DNA from: Mucilaginibacter_A sp965201005
GTDB taxonomy: Bacteria; Bacteroidota; Bacteroidia; Sphingobacteriales; Sphingobacteriaceae
Reading direction: 5' to 3'
DNA: 64,000 nucleotides
Assembly: GCF_965201005.1 (NCBI RefSeq)
Contig: NZ_OZ241747.1
Coordinates: 992,001 to 1,056,000 of the forward strand
The notes beneath the pieces are model-generated. The model was not told the origin of the DNA. It ran no database searches and saw only the letters and a list, made by a program, of their open reading frames with translations. Positions 34,219 to 43,478 of the stretch are shown here, one piece after another. How positions within the stretch are numbered: the first letter of the stretch is position 1; each line of letters begins with the position of its first letter. The position numbers were made by a program, and so were the translations under genes.

Positions 34219-34340
34219 ATGCTTCTTTTAGCACTATAATTTAGGAATTGTGTGTTCATCCGTTTAAAAACCGGACACTTTACCATTTTTTAGGTGATAA
34301 AAGAAGCATGATCAAATAAACCCAATCAAATTTAAACTGG
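34219..34340. repeat. Palindromic repeat unit
   Basis: ATGCTTCTTTTAGCACTATA (from 34219) pairs with GATAAAAGAAGCAT (ending 34309). The right outer arm is CAAATTTAAACTGG. It separates the convergent SGNH and trmH-like genes. Confidence 0.85.
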
Positions 34341-34363
34341 TTTTGAAAGGATTTAAAGAAGGC

Positions 34364-34894
34364 TCAAAGGTTCAGTTTCGCAAAAAAATCCCACAAAACA
34401 ATACCCGCCGAAACCACAATGTTGAAAGAATGCTTGGTGCCAAACTGCGGTATTTCAATGCAATAATCAATCATCTGCATCGCCTCATCACTCACGCCAT
34501 TAACTTCGTTGCCAAAAATTAACGCATATTTTTCTTCGTTTTTGGGTTGAAACTGGTTCAGGCTGATACTGTTTTCGGCCTGTTCTATGGCAATTATCCG
34601 GTAACCGTCTTCCCGGAGTTTTTGCAATGCTTCTTTTATCAGCTCAAAATACGTCCAGCTTACAGATTTGGTGGCACCTAAAGCCGTTTTTTCAATTTCG
34701 CGGTGCGGCGGTTGTGCCGTAATGCCGCAAAGCACCAGCTGTTTTACCGCAAAACCATCCGAAGTGCGAAAAACAGAACCCACATTGTGCATACTGCGCA
34801 CACTGTCCAAAACGACAACAACCGGCAGTTTTTCCTGCTGATGAAAAGTGGCCAAATCAACCCGGTTTAACTCGTCGAGCTTTAGTTTACGCAT
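34364..34894 (-). CDS. TrmH/SpoU-family RNA 2'-O-methyltransferase
   Basis: A 176-residue SPOUT methyltransferase. The three SpoU motifs are present: HNVGSVFRTSD (motif 1, about 36-46), ALIFGNEVNGVS (motif 2, near 125) and IPQFGTKHSFNIVVSAGIV (motif 3). The knot-forming C-terminus binds S-adenosylmethionine. The target (tRNA or rRNA) cannot be told. The gene is short, without an N-terminal extension, like TrmH-type stand-alone enzymes. An exact word at 34627-34638, followed by TCAGCTCAAAAT, encodes Ile-Lys-Glu-Ala-Leu and matches the first 18 bases of the intergenic unit at 26009 closely. Confidence 0.85.
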   Translation of the reverse strand: MRKLKLDELNRVDLATFHQQEKLPVVVVLDSVRSMHNVGSVFRTSDGFAVKQLVLCGITAQPPHREIEKTALGATKSVSWTYFELIKEALQKLREDGYRIIAIEQAENSISLNQFQPKNEEKYALIFGNEVNGVSDEAMQMIDYCIEIPQFGTKHSFNIVVSAGIVLWDFFAKLNL

Positions 34895-34970
34895 GGTTTA
34901 AGTTGAAAAGGAGCGGAGAGCAAAGAGAAAAACACGTTTTAGCTGAGGGTTTATCATAATTTGCCAATAG

Positions 34971-36137
34971 CTAAACTTCCTTCACGCCGTCTCCGATCAA
35001 AGAATTATACACTTCCGGCTGATAACCGATAATGGAAGTATAATATTGGATAATGTTTTTGGCAAAATCATCATAACCGTTTTTTTCAACCAAAGCAATC
35101 GCGCAGCCGCCAAAACCTGCGCCCGTCATCCTTGCGCCGGCAACCGTTTTTTGTTCTTTGCAAAACTCAACCACGGTATCCAATTCTTTGCCGGTAACTT
35201 CATATAAATTTTTTAAGGAAGCGTGCGAAGCGTAAAGCAGTTCGCCAAAACGGTGCAGTTCGCCATCGGCCAAAACTTTTGTTGCTTCTTTTACCCGGTC
35301 ATTTTCTTCAATCACATGGCGCGCCCGTTTTTTCACCGTTTCATTGCTGATCAGGTGCGCGTGTTTGTTAAACGTTTCGGTATCAATTTCACACAAATAA
35401 TCTAAGTGCAGCTCTTTGTTCAGCTCTTTCAAAGCGGTTTGGCATTCTTCCACACGTTCGTTGTATTTGGATTCTGACAGTTTGCGCGGTTTTTTGGTGT
35501 TGATGATCGCCAGTACATAATCCTGCAGGTCGCAGTTTACGATTTTATATTTCAGCGTATCACAATTCAGTTCGATGGCTTTGTTTTTTTCACCAAAAGC
35601 AACCGCAAACTGATCCATAATACCGCTGTTCACGCCGATAAAATCGTTTTCCACACTTTTGCCCATTTGCACCAGTTCCAGCTTTAAAAAACCCGATTTG
35701 TAAGTTTCGTTCAGCGCAAAAGCCGTTACAACTTCTACCGAAGCCGAAGAGGAAAGCCCGGACGCGACCGGCACATTTCCCTGAAAAAGCATATCCAAAC
35801 CTTTGATGCTTTTTTTATGCCCTAAAAATTGCTGCATCACACCAAGCGGATAATTGAACCATTCTTTGCCTTGCTTTTCGTATTTTTCCTGAACTGGAAT
35901 ATCAAGCTGATCTTCAAAATCCAAACTTCTGAAACGAAAAACGCCTTCTTTATTTTCGGCAACCAGCAAATTTGTACCGAAAGTAATGGCGCAGGGCAAA
36001 ACCAAACCGCCGTTATAATCAATATGTTCGCCAATCAAATTCACACGGCCGGGCGCAAAAAAACCAGCGGTGGCAGGCTGATTAAACAATTCCTCGAATT
36101 TTTGTTGCAGATCAGGTTTCATGGGATCAAATATCAT
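34971..36137 (-). CDS. galK: Galactokinase
   Basis: A 388-residue GHMP kinase that phosphorylates galactose at C1. The motifs are GRVNLIGEHIDYNGG (N-terminal galactose signature), VASGLSSSASVE (ATP loop, about 121-132) and TGAGFGGCAIAL (C-terminal motif). An alternative start lies five codons on. It is transcribed alone; no galT or galE is adjacent. Near copies of the repeat word at 35282 (TTGCTTCTTTTA) and 35806 (ATGCTTTTTTTA, followed by TGCCCTAAAAATTGC) lie inside the coding sequence, the second matching the longer half-element well. Confidence 0.93.
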   Translation of the reverse strand: MIFDPMKPDLQQKFEELFNQPATAGFFAPGRVNLIGEHIDYNGGLVLPCAITFGTNLLVAENKEGVFRFRSLDFEDQLDIPVQEKYEKQGKEWFNYPLGVMQQFLGHKKSIKGLDMLFQGNVPVASGLSSSASVEVVTAFALNETYKSGFLKLELVQMGKSVENDFIGVNSGIMDQFAVAFGEKNKAIELNCDTLKYKIVNCDLQDYVLAIINTKKPRKLSESKYNERVEECQTALKELNKELHLDYLCEIDTETFNKHAHLISNETVKKRARHVIEENDRVKEATKVLADGELHRFGELLYASHASLKNLYEVTGKELDTVVEFCKEQKTVAGARMTGAGFGGCAIALVEKNGYDDFAKNIIQYYTSIIGYQPEVYNSLIGDGVKEV

Positions 36138-36197
36138 AATAAAATCAGATTTCGATTATCGATAAAAATATTTTTGTGCGCCTTGATTTTAAAGCTG

Positions 36198-36263
36198 ATG
36201 CTTCTTTTAGCAGGTAAATTTCGGTATGACCGTAAGTTGATTTTTTTGCCGATACTTCTTTTA
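36198..36263. repeat. Two repeat words in the same orientation
   Basis: ATGCTTCTTTTA (36198-36209) and ATACTTCTTTTA (36252-36263) lie between the divergent galK and mutS genes. Both point the same way and no inverted partner is present. Confidence 0.75.
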
Positions 36264-36334
36264 TCCACTATTTTTTGCCGGTTGCGGTAAAAAGCTTTCC
36301 ATCAATTAACTTTACGGCTAAATTGATTTAAAAT

Positions 36335-38947
36335 TTGGGAAAGAAAAATCTGGCAGAAACACCTTTAATGCAGCAGCACGGCCAAATCAAGGCCAAATAT
36401 CCGGGCGCGCTGCTGTTGTTCAGGGTGGGCGATTTTTATGAAACTTTTGGGGAAGATGCCGTTACCACTTCGCGCATTCTGGGGATTATCCTGACAAAAC
36501 GGGCAAACGGCTCCGGAACTTCCATCGAACTGGCCGGTTTTCCGCACCATTCGCTGGATACTTATCTGCCAAAACTGGTCCGTGCCGGTCAGCGTGTGGC
36601 CATTTGCGATCAGCTGGAAGATCCGAAAGCCACCAAAACCATTGTTAAGCGCGGCGTTACCGAACTGGTTACGCCCGGAGTTTCTTACAACGACAACATC
36701 CTCAGCCAAAAAGCCAATAATTATTTAGCCACGCTGCATTTTGAAAAAAACCAGATCGGTTTGGCTTTGCTGGATATTTCTACCGGCGAATTTCTGGCAG
36801 CCCAGGGCGATCCCGATTATATCGATCAGCTGCTGCAAAGTTTCCGGCCCAATGAAGTGGTCTTTTCCAAACAAAAACAAAAAGAATTTACCGGGTTTTT
36901 TGGCGAAGGGTTTTATACGTATTGCCTGGACGATTGGGCTTTTACCACCGATTTTGCGTCCGAGACCTTGCTCAAACATTTTGAGGTCAAAAACCTGAAA
37001 GGTTTCGGTATTGATCGGCTTGCTTTGGCCATCGTGGCGGCCGGCGTAACGCTGCATTACATCAACGAAACCGAGCACCGGAATCTGCAGCATATTTCGG
37101 GCATCGGCCGGATCGAACATCAAAAATATCTGTGGCTGGACCGCTTTACTGTCCGCAATCTGGAACTGCTGGATTCGGCCAATGAAAACGCCGTTACGCT
37201 GTTTCAGGTGCTGGATCAAACCGCATCGCCAATGGGCGCAAGGTTGCTGCGGAAATGGATTTTGATGCCGCTGAAAGAATTGAAACCGATACAGGAACGG
37301 CTGGAAGTGGTTGATTTTTTATATGTAAAAGAAGCATTGGCCGAACAGCTGCTGCACCAGCTTAAGCAAATTAGCGATCTGGAAAGGTTGATTTCCAAGA
37401 TCGGTTTGCAAAAAGTAAACCCACGCGAAATTATACAGCTAAAAAGGGCATTGCTTTCCATTGCTGAAGTAAAACTGCTTTGTGAACAATCCGAAAACCT
37501 GTTTTTACAGCAGCTGGCCGAGCAGTTGAACGCCTGCATCTCCATCCGCGAAAAAATTGAAAAAGAAGTTGCCGCGGAGCCTCCGGTTTTGCTGATGAAA
37601 GGCGGCGTAATGGCCGATGGCGTGGACGAAGAACTGGACCGGCTGCGTAAAATTGCTTTCGGCGGAAAAGATTTTTTGCTGGAAATACAACGCCGCGAAG
37701 CAGAAGAAACCGGCATTCCTTCCTTAAAAGTGGCTTTTAACAGCGTATTTGGTTATTATCTGGAAGTTACGCACACGCATAAAGATAAAGTTCCGCAAGG
37801 CTGGATCCGCAAGCAAACGCTGGTAAATGCCGAACGTTACATCACCCCGGAACTGAAAGAATATGAGGAACAGATTTTGGGTGCCGAGGAAAAGATTTTA
37901 ACCATCGAAACCCGTTTGTATGCTGATTTGCTGCACAGCATCAGTTCTTACATCAAACCGATCCAGCTTAATGCCCGCATTTTGGCACGGCTGGATGTGT
38001 TGCTTTGTTTCGCAAAAATTGCCCGTAAAAACAGCTATCACAAACCGCTGGTCGATTTGGAAGACCGGATCGATATCAAAGGCGGCCGCCATCCGGTGAT
38101 CGAAAAAAACTTGCCTCTGGGCGAAGAATACATCACCAACGATGTTTTCCTGGATGCCGAATCGCAGCAGATCATTATCATCACCGGGCCGAACATGGCC
38201 GGAAAATCTGCCATTCTGCGCCAAACCGGTTTAATTGTGCTGATGGCGCAGATCGGCTGTTTTGTACCTGCAAAAGAAGCATACATTGGTTTGGTTGATA
38301 AAATTTTTACGCGCGTTGGTGCTTCCGATAATTTAACTTCCGGCGAATCTACTTTTATGGTGGAGATGAACGAAACGGCCAGCATTTTGAACAATATTTC
38401 TGACCGAAGTTTGGTTTTGCTGGATGAAATCGGCCGCGGCACTTCAACTTACGACGGGATTTCCATTGCGTGGTCTATTGCCGAATATCTGCACAATTAT
38501 TCTTCTGCAAAAACATTATTTGCCACACATTACCACGAATTGAATGAATTGTCGGGCACTTTTCACCGCATTAAAAACTTTAATGTTTCGGTAAAAGAGG
38601 CCGGACAAAAGATTATCTTTCTGCGCAAACTCGTCCCCGGCGGCAGCGAGCATAGTTTTGGCATCCACGTGGCCAAGCTGGCCGGTATGCCGCCAAAAGT
38701 TCTGTCCCGTGCAAACGAAATTTTAAAGAAACTGGAAGCCGAAAGGACTGGTGGCGAGAATATTAAAGAAAGCATCAAAAAAGTACAGAAACAAGCCATG
38801 CAGCTGCAGATGTTTTCTATTGATGACCCGGTGCTGATAAAAATCCGTGATGTGCTGAACGCCCTGGATGTGAACACGTTGACACCGGTAGAAGCTTTGA
38901 TGAAACTGGATGAAATACAGCGGTTGATAAAAGGGACCAAAAGTTAA
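36335..38947 (+). CDS. mutS: DNA mismatch repair protein MutS
   Basis: An 870-residue mismatch-recognition ATPase. The N-terminal Phe-X-Glu wedge is in GDFYETF (F34, E36). Connector, core and clamp follow, then the ATPase with GPNMAGKS (about 617-624), DEIGRGTSTYDG and ATHYHEL, and a C-terminal HTH/dimer region. The start is a TTG at 36335, supported by the family N-terminus ETPLMQQHGQIKAKYPG. The gene is monocistronic. The coding sequence holds an exact TAAAAGAAGCAT (37326-37337) and a one-mismatch copy (38271-38282). Confidence 0.95.
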   Translation: MGKKNLAETPLMQQHGQIKAKYPGALLLFRVGDFYETFGEDAVTTSRILGIILTKRANGSGTSIELAGFPHHSLDTYLPKLVRAGQRVAICDQLEDPKATKTIVKRGVTELVTPGVSYNDNILSQKANNYLATLHFEKNQIGLALLDISTGEFLAAQGDPDYIDQLLQSFRPNEVVFSKQKQKEFTGFFGEGFYTYCLDDWAFTTDFASETLLKHFEVKNLKGFGIDRLALAIVAAGVTLHYINETEHRNLQHISGIGRIEHQKYLWLDRFTVRNLELLDSANENAVTLFQVLDQTASPMGARLLRKWILMPLKELKPIQERLEVVDFLYVKEALAEQLLHQLKQISDLERLISKIGLQKVNPREIIQLKRALLSIAEVKLLCEQSENLFLQQLAEQLNACISIREKIEKEVAAEPPVLLMKGGVMADGVDEELDRLRKIAFGGKDFLLEIQRREAEETGIPSLKVAFNSVFGYYLEVTHTHKDKVPQGWIRKQTLVNAERYITPELKEYEEQILGAEEKILTIETRLYADLLHSISSYIKPIQLNARILARLDVLLCFAKIARKNSYHKPLVDLEDRIDIKGGRHPVIEKNLPLGEEYITNDVFLDAESQQIIIITGPNMAGKSAILRQTGLIVLMAQIGCFVPAKEAYIGLVDKIFTRVGASDNLTSGESTFMVEMNETASILNNISDRSLVLLDEIGRGTSTYDGISIAWSIAEYLHNYSSAKTLFATHYHELNELSGTFHRIKNFNVSVKEAGQKIIFLRKLVPGGSEHSFGIHVAKLAGMPPKVLSRANEILKKLEAERTGGENIKESIKKVQKQAMQLQMFSIDDPVLIKIRDVLNALDVNTLTPVEALMKLDEIQRLIKGTKS

Positions 38948-39042
38948 AACTGATAGACTAAGCCTGTTATTTTCTACTGAAAAGGAAAGTTTTTTTGAAG
39001 ATTTTGTATTGTTTTCTCAGCTTTAAAAATTAAAGTCAAGTT
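38948..39042. other. Intergenic stretch after mutS without a recognised feature
   Basis: AT-rich sequence between the mutS stop and a repeat unit. No clear terminator stem was found. Confidence 0.3.
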
Positions 39043-39200
39043 GCGGTTTAAATTTCAAATGATCCGTTTACAATGCTTTTTTTATGCCATAAATTTTGCT
39101 TTTGTAATTGTTTGCGGATTTTAAAAACCCAAGTAAAAAACACTAAATTTTATGTGATAAAAGAAGCATATAAAACTTTAGAAAGAAATTTAAACAGGCC
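39043..39200. repeat. Palindromic repeat unit, same subfamily as 11234-11388
   Basis: ATGCTTTTTTTATGCCATAA (from 39073, one mismatch in the word) pairs with GTGATAAAAGAAGCAT (ending 39169). The outer arms are GCGGTTTAAATTTC and GAAATTTAAACAGGC. Confidence 0.88.
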
Positions 39201-39225
39201 CTGAATTTTCACCGTTTTGTTTTCC

Positions 39226-39319
39226 ATGCTTCTTTTATCACCTAAAAAACAGTTAAGTATATTTTGGTTTAATGGAAGCTGCAGCACAACCACCAAATTT
39301 ATAGTGCTAAAAGAAGCAT
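39226..39319. repeat. Palindromic repeat unit, tandem with the previous one
   Basis: ATGCTTCTTTTATCACCTA (from 39226) pairs with GCTAAAAGAAGCAT (ending 39319). It has no own left outer arm beyond the shared AAACAGGCC. Confidence 0.85.
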
Positions 39320-39351
39320 TTGGTTTTTAAAGAACCAGATGCAGGAAACCT

Positions 39352-40554
39352 TTATAAATACTTCTGCAAACCAAAGTTTTCTTTTTCCAGCACCGGCCTC
39401 CACAATTCAATCAGCTTTTTATAGGCTTTTCCGGCAGGGCGTATTTTGCGGTTCAGATCGTACAAACCAAGCGGATTTACGTTGCCGGCATTGTTGCGCA
39501 AAGCAGAATCCCAATCCACCTGATCCAGCAGACTGAACCAGGTAAAACCTAATATCGGAAAGCCATCCTGCTTAAACCGGTAAATGTTGGCCCATTCTTT
39601 TTTGAGCCAGCTAACAGAATTGGGTTCACTGATATTGGTTTCTGTATGCATCACCGGCAGGCGGTAGCGTTCGTAATATTGCTGGGTGATGATGTAATAA
39701 CCAAATATTTCCCCAGAGGCAGAGGTGCTCCCATCTGCATGTACCAAGTGTTCATTGGTGGCATAATAATCATTGCCCATAATGCATTTTGCTTTTATCA
39801 CATTATTATCCATAAACCACCGATACTCTTCATGGGTCATGCCGTTGGCCAGCAAGTACAGATACATATCTACACTCACCGGGTGTCCATAGGAAAGGTC
39901 AAGTGCCAGGAACCTTTTCTGGTTTAAAAAATCTGCCTTTAGCCTGCAATCGGGGTCTTCAGCATGAAAATATTCAGAAGACTCACTTTGGATAAAAGTG
40001 GCATTGGGCTGCACTTCGGCAATGGCCTGCATAGCCAGTACATTGGCTTTACAAAGGTTTTTAAGTGCTGTAACAAATGCCCTATCCGTTTTCAGGCATT
40101 CGTTCCACCAGCCATATTGTGCAGAAAACATGGCGCACACATAAATTTCATTTACCGGGGTGTAAAACAACTGCTCGGGAAAGCGCTGCGCAAATGCACG
40201 TGCATATTCTGCAAAATAATGCGGCCAATCTGTGTTCTGGAAATCCCCGACCCAATCCGGCACCCCGAAATGGCAAAGATCCAATATTGGCGTGATGCCC
40301 AAATTTTTCAGTTCCTTCAGCGTTTTGTCTGCTATGTCCCAGTTATAGCTGCCCGGTTTGATATGCGTGGTATAATAAGGCGGCCCGTACCGTAAAAACT
40401 CAATCCCCAATTGCTTTACTAAGCTGAAATCTTCTTTCCAGTGGCCATAGTGGCCGGTTTTTTCCATTTCATCGATACGGATTTTTTTACCCTCGCTCCA
40501 AATAGTGGGATAACTGTTCTCGATACCGGTGGCGAAGATAAATTTGTTATTCAT
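39352..40554 (-). CDS. Family 1-like glycoside hydrolase
   Basis: A 400-residue TIM-barrel hydrolase resembling GH1 beta-glucosidases. The acid/base motif reads YTPVNEIYV with E136 (TxNE form), and the nucleophile region reads MHTETN with E305 in place of TENG. FLRYGPPYYTTH and a Trp-rich substrate site are visible. It lacks a signal peptide, so the substrate would be cytoplasmic, such as a glucoside or an intracellular glycoside. Spacing is 17 bp to the upstream SDR gene, so both are co-transcribed, possibly as a tail of the respiratory operon. GH1 assignment is by motif only; a related clan-A family is possible. Confidence 0.75.
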   Translation of the reverse strand: MNNKFIFATGIENSYPTIWSEGKKIRIDEMEKTGHYGHWKEDFSLVKQLGIEFLRYGPPYYTTHIKPGSYNWDIADKTLKELKNLGITPILDLCHFGVPDWVGDFQNTDWPHYFAEYARAFAQRFPEQLFYTPVNEIYVCAMFSAQYGWWNECLKTDRAFVTALKNLCKANVLAMQAIAEVQPNATFIQSESSEYFHAEDPDCRLKADFLNQKRFLALDLSYGHPVSVDMYLYLLANGMTHEEYRWFMDNNVIKAKCIMGNDYYATNEHLVHADGSTSASGEIFGYYIITQQYYERYRLPVMHTETNISEPNSVSWLKKEWANIYRFKQDGFPILGFTWFSLLDQVDWDSALRNNAGNVNPLGLYDLNRKIRPAGKAYKKLIELWRPVLEKENFGLQKYL

Positions 40555-40571
40555 GGCCGATGATTTACAGG

Positions 40572-41300
40572 TTAAAGGATATCCAGTCTACCGCCATCTG
40601 CCACAAGTGTGGTACCGTTTATAAACCGTGCTTCGTTTGAGGCCATAAAACATATAGCTGCCGCCAAGTCTTCCGGTTGGCCAACTTCACCGGTAATTTT
40701 TTCGTCTCCGTCTTTCACCTCAGGGTTGGACCACAGCATCGGTGTATCTACGGCACCCGGGGCCACGCAGTTAAACCTTGCTTGTTCAGGCTTGTACTCC
40801 CGGCTTAATCCTCGGGTAAAAGCCTCAATACCGCCCTTGCTTGCGGCGTAAGGCAATACGGTAGGTTCTGTTTGGAAGGCATGAACCGAACTAACGTTGA
40901 CCACCGCTCCGCCCTTCATGTGCGGCAGGCAAAATTTGCAAAATACAAATACCGAACGCAGATTTACGCTTTGTACCTTGTCCCAATCAGCAATTGACAA
41001 ATCCACAATTTTTTGAAAGGTCATCATTGCAGCATCGTTCACAAGTACATCTACTTTTTTGTATTTCTCTACTACTGTTTTTACACATTGTTCAATTTCA
41101 TCCGGCACGCCAACATCAACCCGGATGAACAGGGCATGACCGTCTTTTTTTGTAATGACATCCACTGTATGCTGCCCGGCCTTACTGTCCCGGTCAATCA
41201 CGATGACGGTGCCGCCTTCCGCTGCTAATTGCAAGCAAGTTGCTCTGCCGATACCTGAACCTCCGCCCGTCACCAGGCAAACTTTGTTACTGAATCTCAT
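40572..41300 (-). CDS. Short-chain dehydrogenase/reductase
   Basis: A 242-residue classical SDR. The cofactor motif TGGGSGIG (11-18) is followed by NDAAM (about 88-92, in place of NNAG). The catalytic Ser is in NVSSV (about 135-139), with Y151 and K155 in YAASK. The C-terminal LVADGG is typical. It oxidises or reduces an alcohol or carbonyl with NAD(P). Asp at 36 in VIDRD favours NAD(H). It lies between cytochrome b and the GH1 gene, which suggests sugar-alcohol or glucoside metabolism, not respiration. The substrate is unknown. Confidence 0.85.
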   Translation of the reverse strand: MRFSNKVCLVTGGGSGIGRATCLQLAAEGGTVIVIDRDSKAGQHTVDVITKKDGHALFIRVDVGVPDEIEQCVKTVVEKYKKVDVLVNDAAMMTFQKIVDLSIADWDKVQSVNLRSVFVFCKFCLPHMKGGAVVNVSSVHAFQTEPTVLPYAASKGGIEAFTRGLSREYKPEQARFNCVAPGAVDTPMLWSNPEVKDGDEKITGEVGQPEDLAAAICFMASNEARFINGTTLVADGGRLDIL

Positions 41301-41350
41301 ACTCTTGGTGTTAAAAGTGGTTAAAAATATATTGTATGGGGGTTGGCCGT

Positions 41351-42742
41351 TTACTTCCTGCTTTGCAAAAAAGCAAGAATAGCTGTCAATTCTTTTTTAT
41401 TGAGTATGCCGCCATAAGCCGGCATGTTATTCCCGCCGTTAACAATGCGTATGGTCAAATCACTGTAGGACAACCGTAACCCGACTTGTGTCAGGTCCGG
41501 CCCTTTATAGCCGCCCTGATTATCAATTTTGTGACAATACAAGCAGCCTTTTTTGTAAAACAATGCACCACCGGCTATCACTTCCGGATTGGTAGAATGA
41601 ATGTTGGCTGCGGTTATCGGTTGTGATTTAAACCGGGGTGACCAGGGTGATTTTTCACCCAGCAGGAATAGGGCAAATACAAATATGATGACACAGGCTG
41701 AGCCAAAAACAGCCCATGGCCGCCTAATTGGATGCCGTTCCCCTTTATTAGATACAAATGGCAGGGCCAATAAAATAATGATCGTGAGCATTGGCCCGAT
41801 AATGATCATATAAGATTCAATCTTGGGCGGCATCAAAGCAAACAGGGAAAAGATAGACAGCATGTACCAATCGGGTGCCGGTGTGGTGTTTAAATGTGAT
41901 GGGTCGGGCGGTGTGGTTAGTTCCGGCGGGCCGATAAAGTAAGCCATACCGATAATAACGATAATGGTGGCAGCCCCAAACAAAACATCTCGCCAGGCAG
42001 CATAAGGCCAAAAAGGCACGCCTTTGCTTTTAAGTAAATTTTGATACCATTGCCGATAGGTTTTAGGGTCAACAACCCTGCCTGCTTTTGGTGGTTCGGA
42101 AATGCCATTGCGTATAACCAGCATCAGATGATACCCTACAAATAAAAATATGATAATCGGTATAATAAACACATGATAGGAGTAGAAGCGGCTGAGGGTA
42201 TGTCCGCCAATGGTATCGCCACCAAGTAGCAAACGTGCTGCCCATTTGCCAATAAACGGCAACCTGCCTAATTGCTCCGCCGCAACTACAGAAGACCAAA
42301 CCCCATTAGAATCCCAGCGTAGTAACTGCCCGGTAAAGCCCATCGCAATGGTTAAAAAAAACAACAGTACGCCGCTGATCCAGGCCATTTCACGGGGAAA
42401 TTTATAAGCAGCAGTAAGATAGACCCTTATCATATGGATACTAACCATAATGATCATCCCGGAAGCACCAAAGTAGTGCATACCCCGAAGTATATGACCA
42501 AAAGCTGCCTGATGAGTAATAAATTGTAACGACTGGTAAGCCTCAGCGGAAGAAGGCTGGTAAAGTAAGGACAATGCTACTCCGGTAACCACCTGTAATA
42601 TTAAACAAAATAAGGTTGCGCTTCCAAACACGTAACTCCATTTTGCACCAGGTGGCACCAAATGATTTAACAGCGGCCCAAATATCTCCGTGAACCCGCT
42701 TCGGTCATCAATCCAATGCCAGATTTTTTTCAAGGTGTTCAT
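41351..42742 (-). CDS. Cytochrome b (b6-like) fused to a C-terminal cytochrome c domain
   Basis: A 463-residue membrane subunit of a quinol:cytochrome c oxidoreductase. The heme b ligands are H89/H103 in helix B and H190/H205 in helix D; the 15-residue step of the second pair is the b6 pattern (mitochondrial-type bc1 has 14). The quinol-oxidation motif is PDWY (290-293). After about eight helices, a cytochrome c domain (about 380-463) carries C400-LYCH and a Met ligand near NNMPAYGG. The fused domain probably replaces cytochrome c1/f, since no separate gene is present. It follows the Rieske gene by 6 bp. Confidence 0.88.
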   Translation of the reverse strand: MNTLKKIWHWIDDRSGFTEIFGPLLNHLVPPGAKWSYVFGSATLFCLILQVVTGVALSLLYQPSSAEAYQSLQFITHQAAFGHILRGMHYFGASGMIIMVSIHMIRVYLTAAYKFPREMAWISGVLLFFLTIAMGFTGQLLRWDSNGVWSSVVAAEQLGRLPFIGKWAARLLLGGDTIGGHTLSRFYSYHVFIIPIIIFLFVGYHLMLVIRNGISEPPKAGRVVDPKTYRQWYQNLLKSKGVPFWPYAAWRDVLFGAATIIVIIGMAYFIGPPELTTPPDPSHLNTTPAPDWYMLSIFSLFALMPPKIESYMIIIGPMLTIIILLALPFVSNKGERHPIRRPWAVFGSACVIIFVFALFLLGEKSPWSPRFKSQPITAANIHSTNPEVIAGGALFYKKGCLYCHKIDNQGGYKGPDLTQVGLRLSYSDLTIRIVNGGNNMPAYGGILNKKELTAILAFLQSRK

Positions 42743-42748
42743 GCCTGG

Positions 42749-43255
42749 TTATGCACTAATATTGGTTATAGGTATTGGCGAGGTTTGTACCTGTACCTGG
42801 TTTCTGCTGATCCGTACCGGATATTGAACCAGTGATTTTGGGGGTGGCCCGGCGGCTACAGAACCATCTTTATAATACACACCGCCGTGGCACGGACACA
42901 TAAACAACTGTGCATCATTTTCCCACCTAACTGGGCAGCCAAGGTGTGTGCAGTTGGCAGCAAAGGCAGTAAATTTGTTTACTGCATCCCGCCTGAGCCA
43001 GGCTGCAGTATGTGTGGTAACACCAGCCCAGGTTTCTGCATTTGCATTTTCAAAAGTGACTAATTTTGTAGTGCCGATCTGAAAATTATCCAGCAGGCCC
43101 ACATTACGCCATACTTGGGGTGTTTTTTCAATTAGCGGTGCAAACAGTGCGGCTAAAACCGGTATGCCGGCCACTACAGCAGTCAAGCTGGCTACGCCAA
43201 GGCTAAGCTTAATCAGAAAGCCTCTGCGTTTTTCATCTGTTGTGTCTTCACTCAT
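42749..43255 (-). CDS. Rieske iron-sulfur protein
   Basis: A 168-residue protein with an N-terminal membrane anchor (about 15-36; the preceding RR and hydrophobic stretch look Tat-like) and a Rieske [2Fe-2S] domain. The cluster ligands are in CTHLGC and CPCHGG, with the two disulfide Cys in the same loops. It carries electrons from quinol to the cytochrome c domain fused to the next gene's product. The gene overlaps the small membrane protein gene by 8 bp. Confidence 0.9.
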   Translation of the reverse strand: MSEDTTDEKRRGFLIKLSLGVASLTAVVAGIPVLAALFAPLIEKTPQVWRNVGLLDNFQIGTTKLVTFENANAETWAGVTTHTAAWLRRDAVNKFTAFAANCTHLGCPVRWENDAQLFMCPCHGGVYYKDGSVAAGPPPKSLVQYPVRISRNQVQVQTSPIPITNISA

Positions 43256-43472
43256 GGCGTAAAAGGTTAATCCATCCTGTTAGGGAAATTATAAAAATTA
43301 ATAAACCAGCTATCAGTACCACCCAAGTAGTGAGCAAGCCCCAAAAGATAAAAGCAAGACCCATGGCTAAAAAGAACGGCCAGTACGTAGGTTTGGGCAG
43401 TACTTCGGGTTTAGCTTTTTCCCAATCGGCACCAGGGTTAATATCCGGGTAAGTATTATTAGACTCGGTCAT
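43248..43472 (-). CDS. Small membrane protein of the respiratory operon
   Basis: A 74-residue protein with two hydrophobic helices (about 28-45 and 47-66) and a polar N-terminus. It is probably a subunit IV-like (CtaF-type) accessory of the caa3 oxidase or a linker between the bc complex and the oxidase; no family motif is decisive. It overlaps the Rieske gene by 8 bp and lies 6 bp after ctaG, so co-expression is certain. Confidence 0.65.
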   Translation of the reverse strand: MTESNNTYPDINPGADWEKAKPEVLPKPTYWPFFLAMGLAFIFWGLLTTWVVLIAGLLIFIISLTGWINLLRHE

Positions 43473-43478
43473 GAATTA

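Noticed and set aside
18936..37337. The in-gene words as a by-product of the peptide Ile-Lys-Glu-Ala
   Set aside because: This covers only the copies at 18936, 19767, 34627, 37326 and 61480. The others use four more reading frames, so a common peptide does not explain them.
37216..37716. A 166-codon open frame antisense to mutS
   Set aside because: The Ser-rich product is typical of the reverse complement of a Glu/Lys-rich gene.
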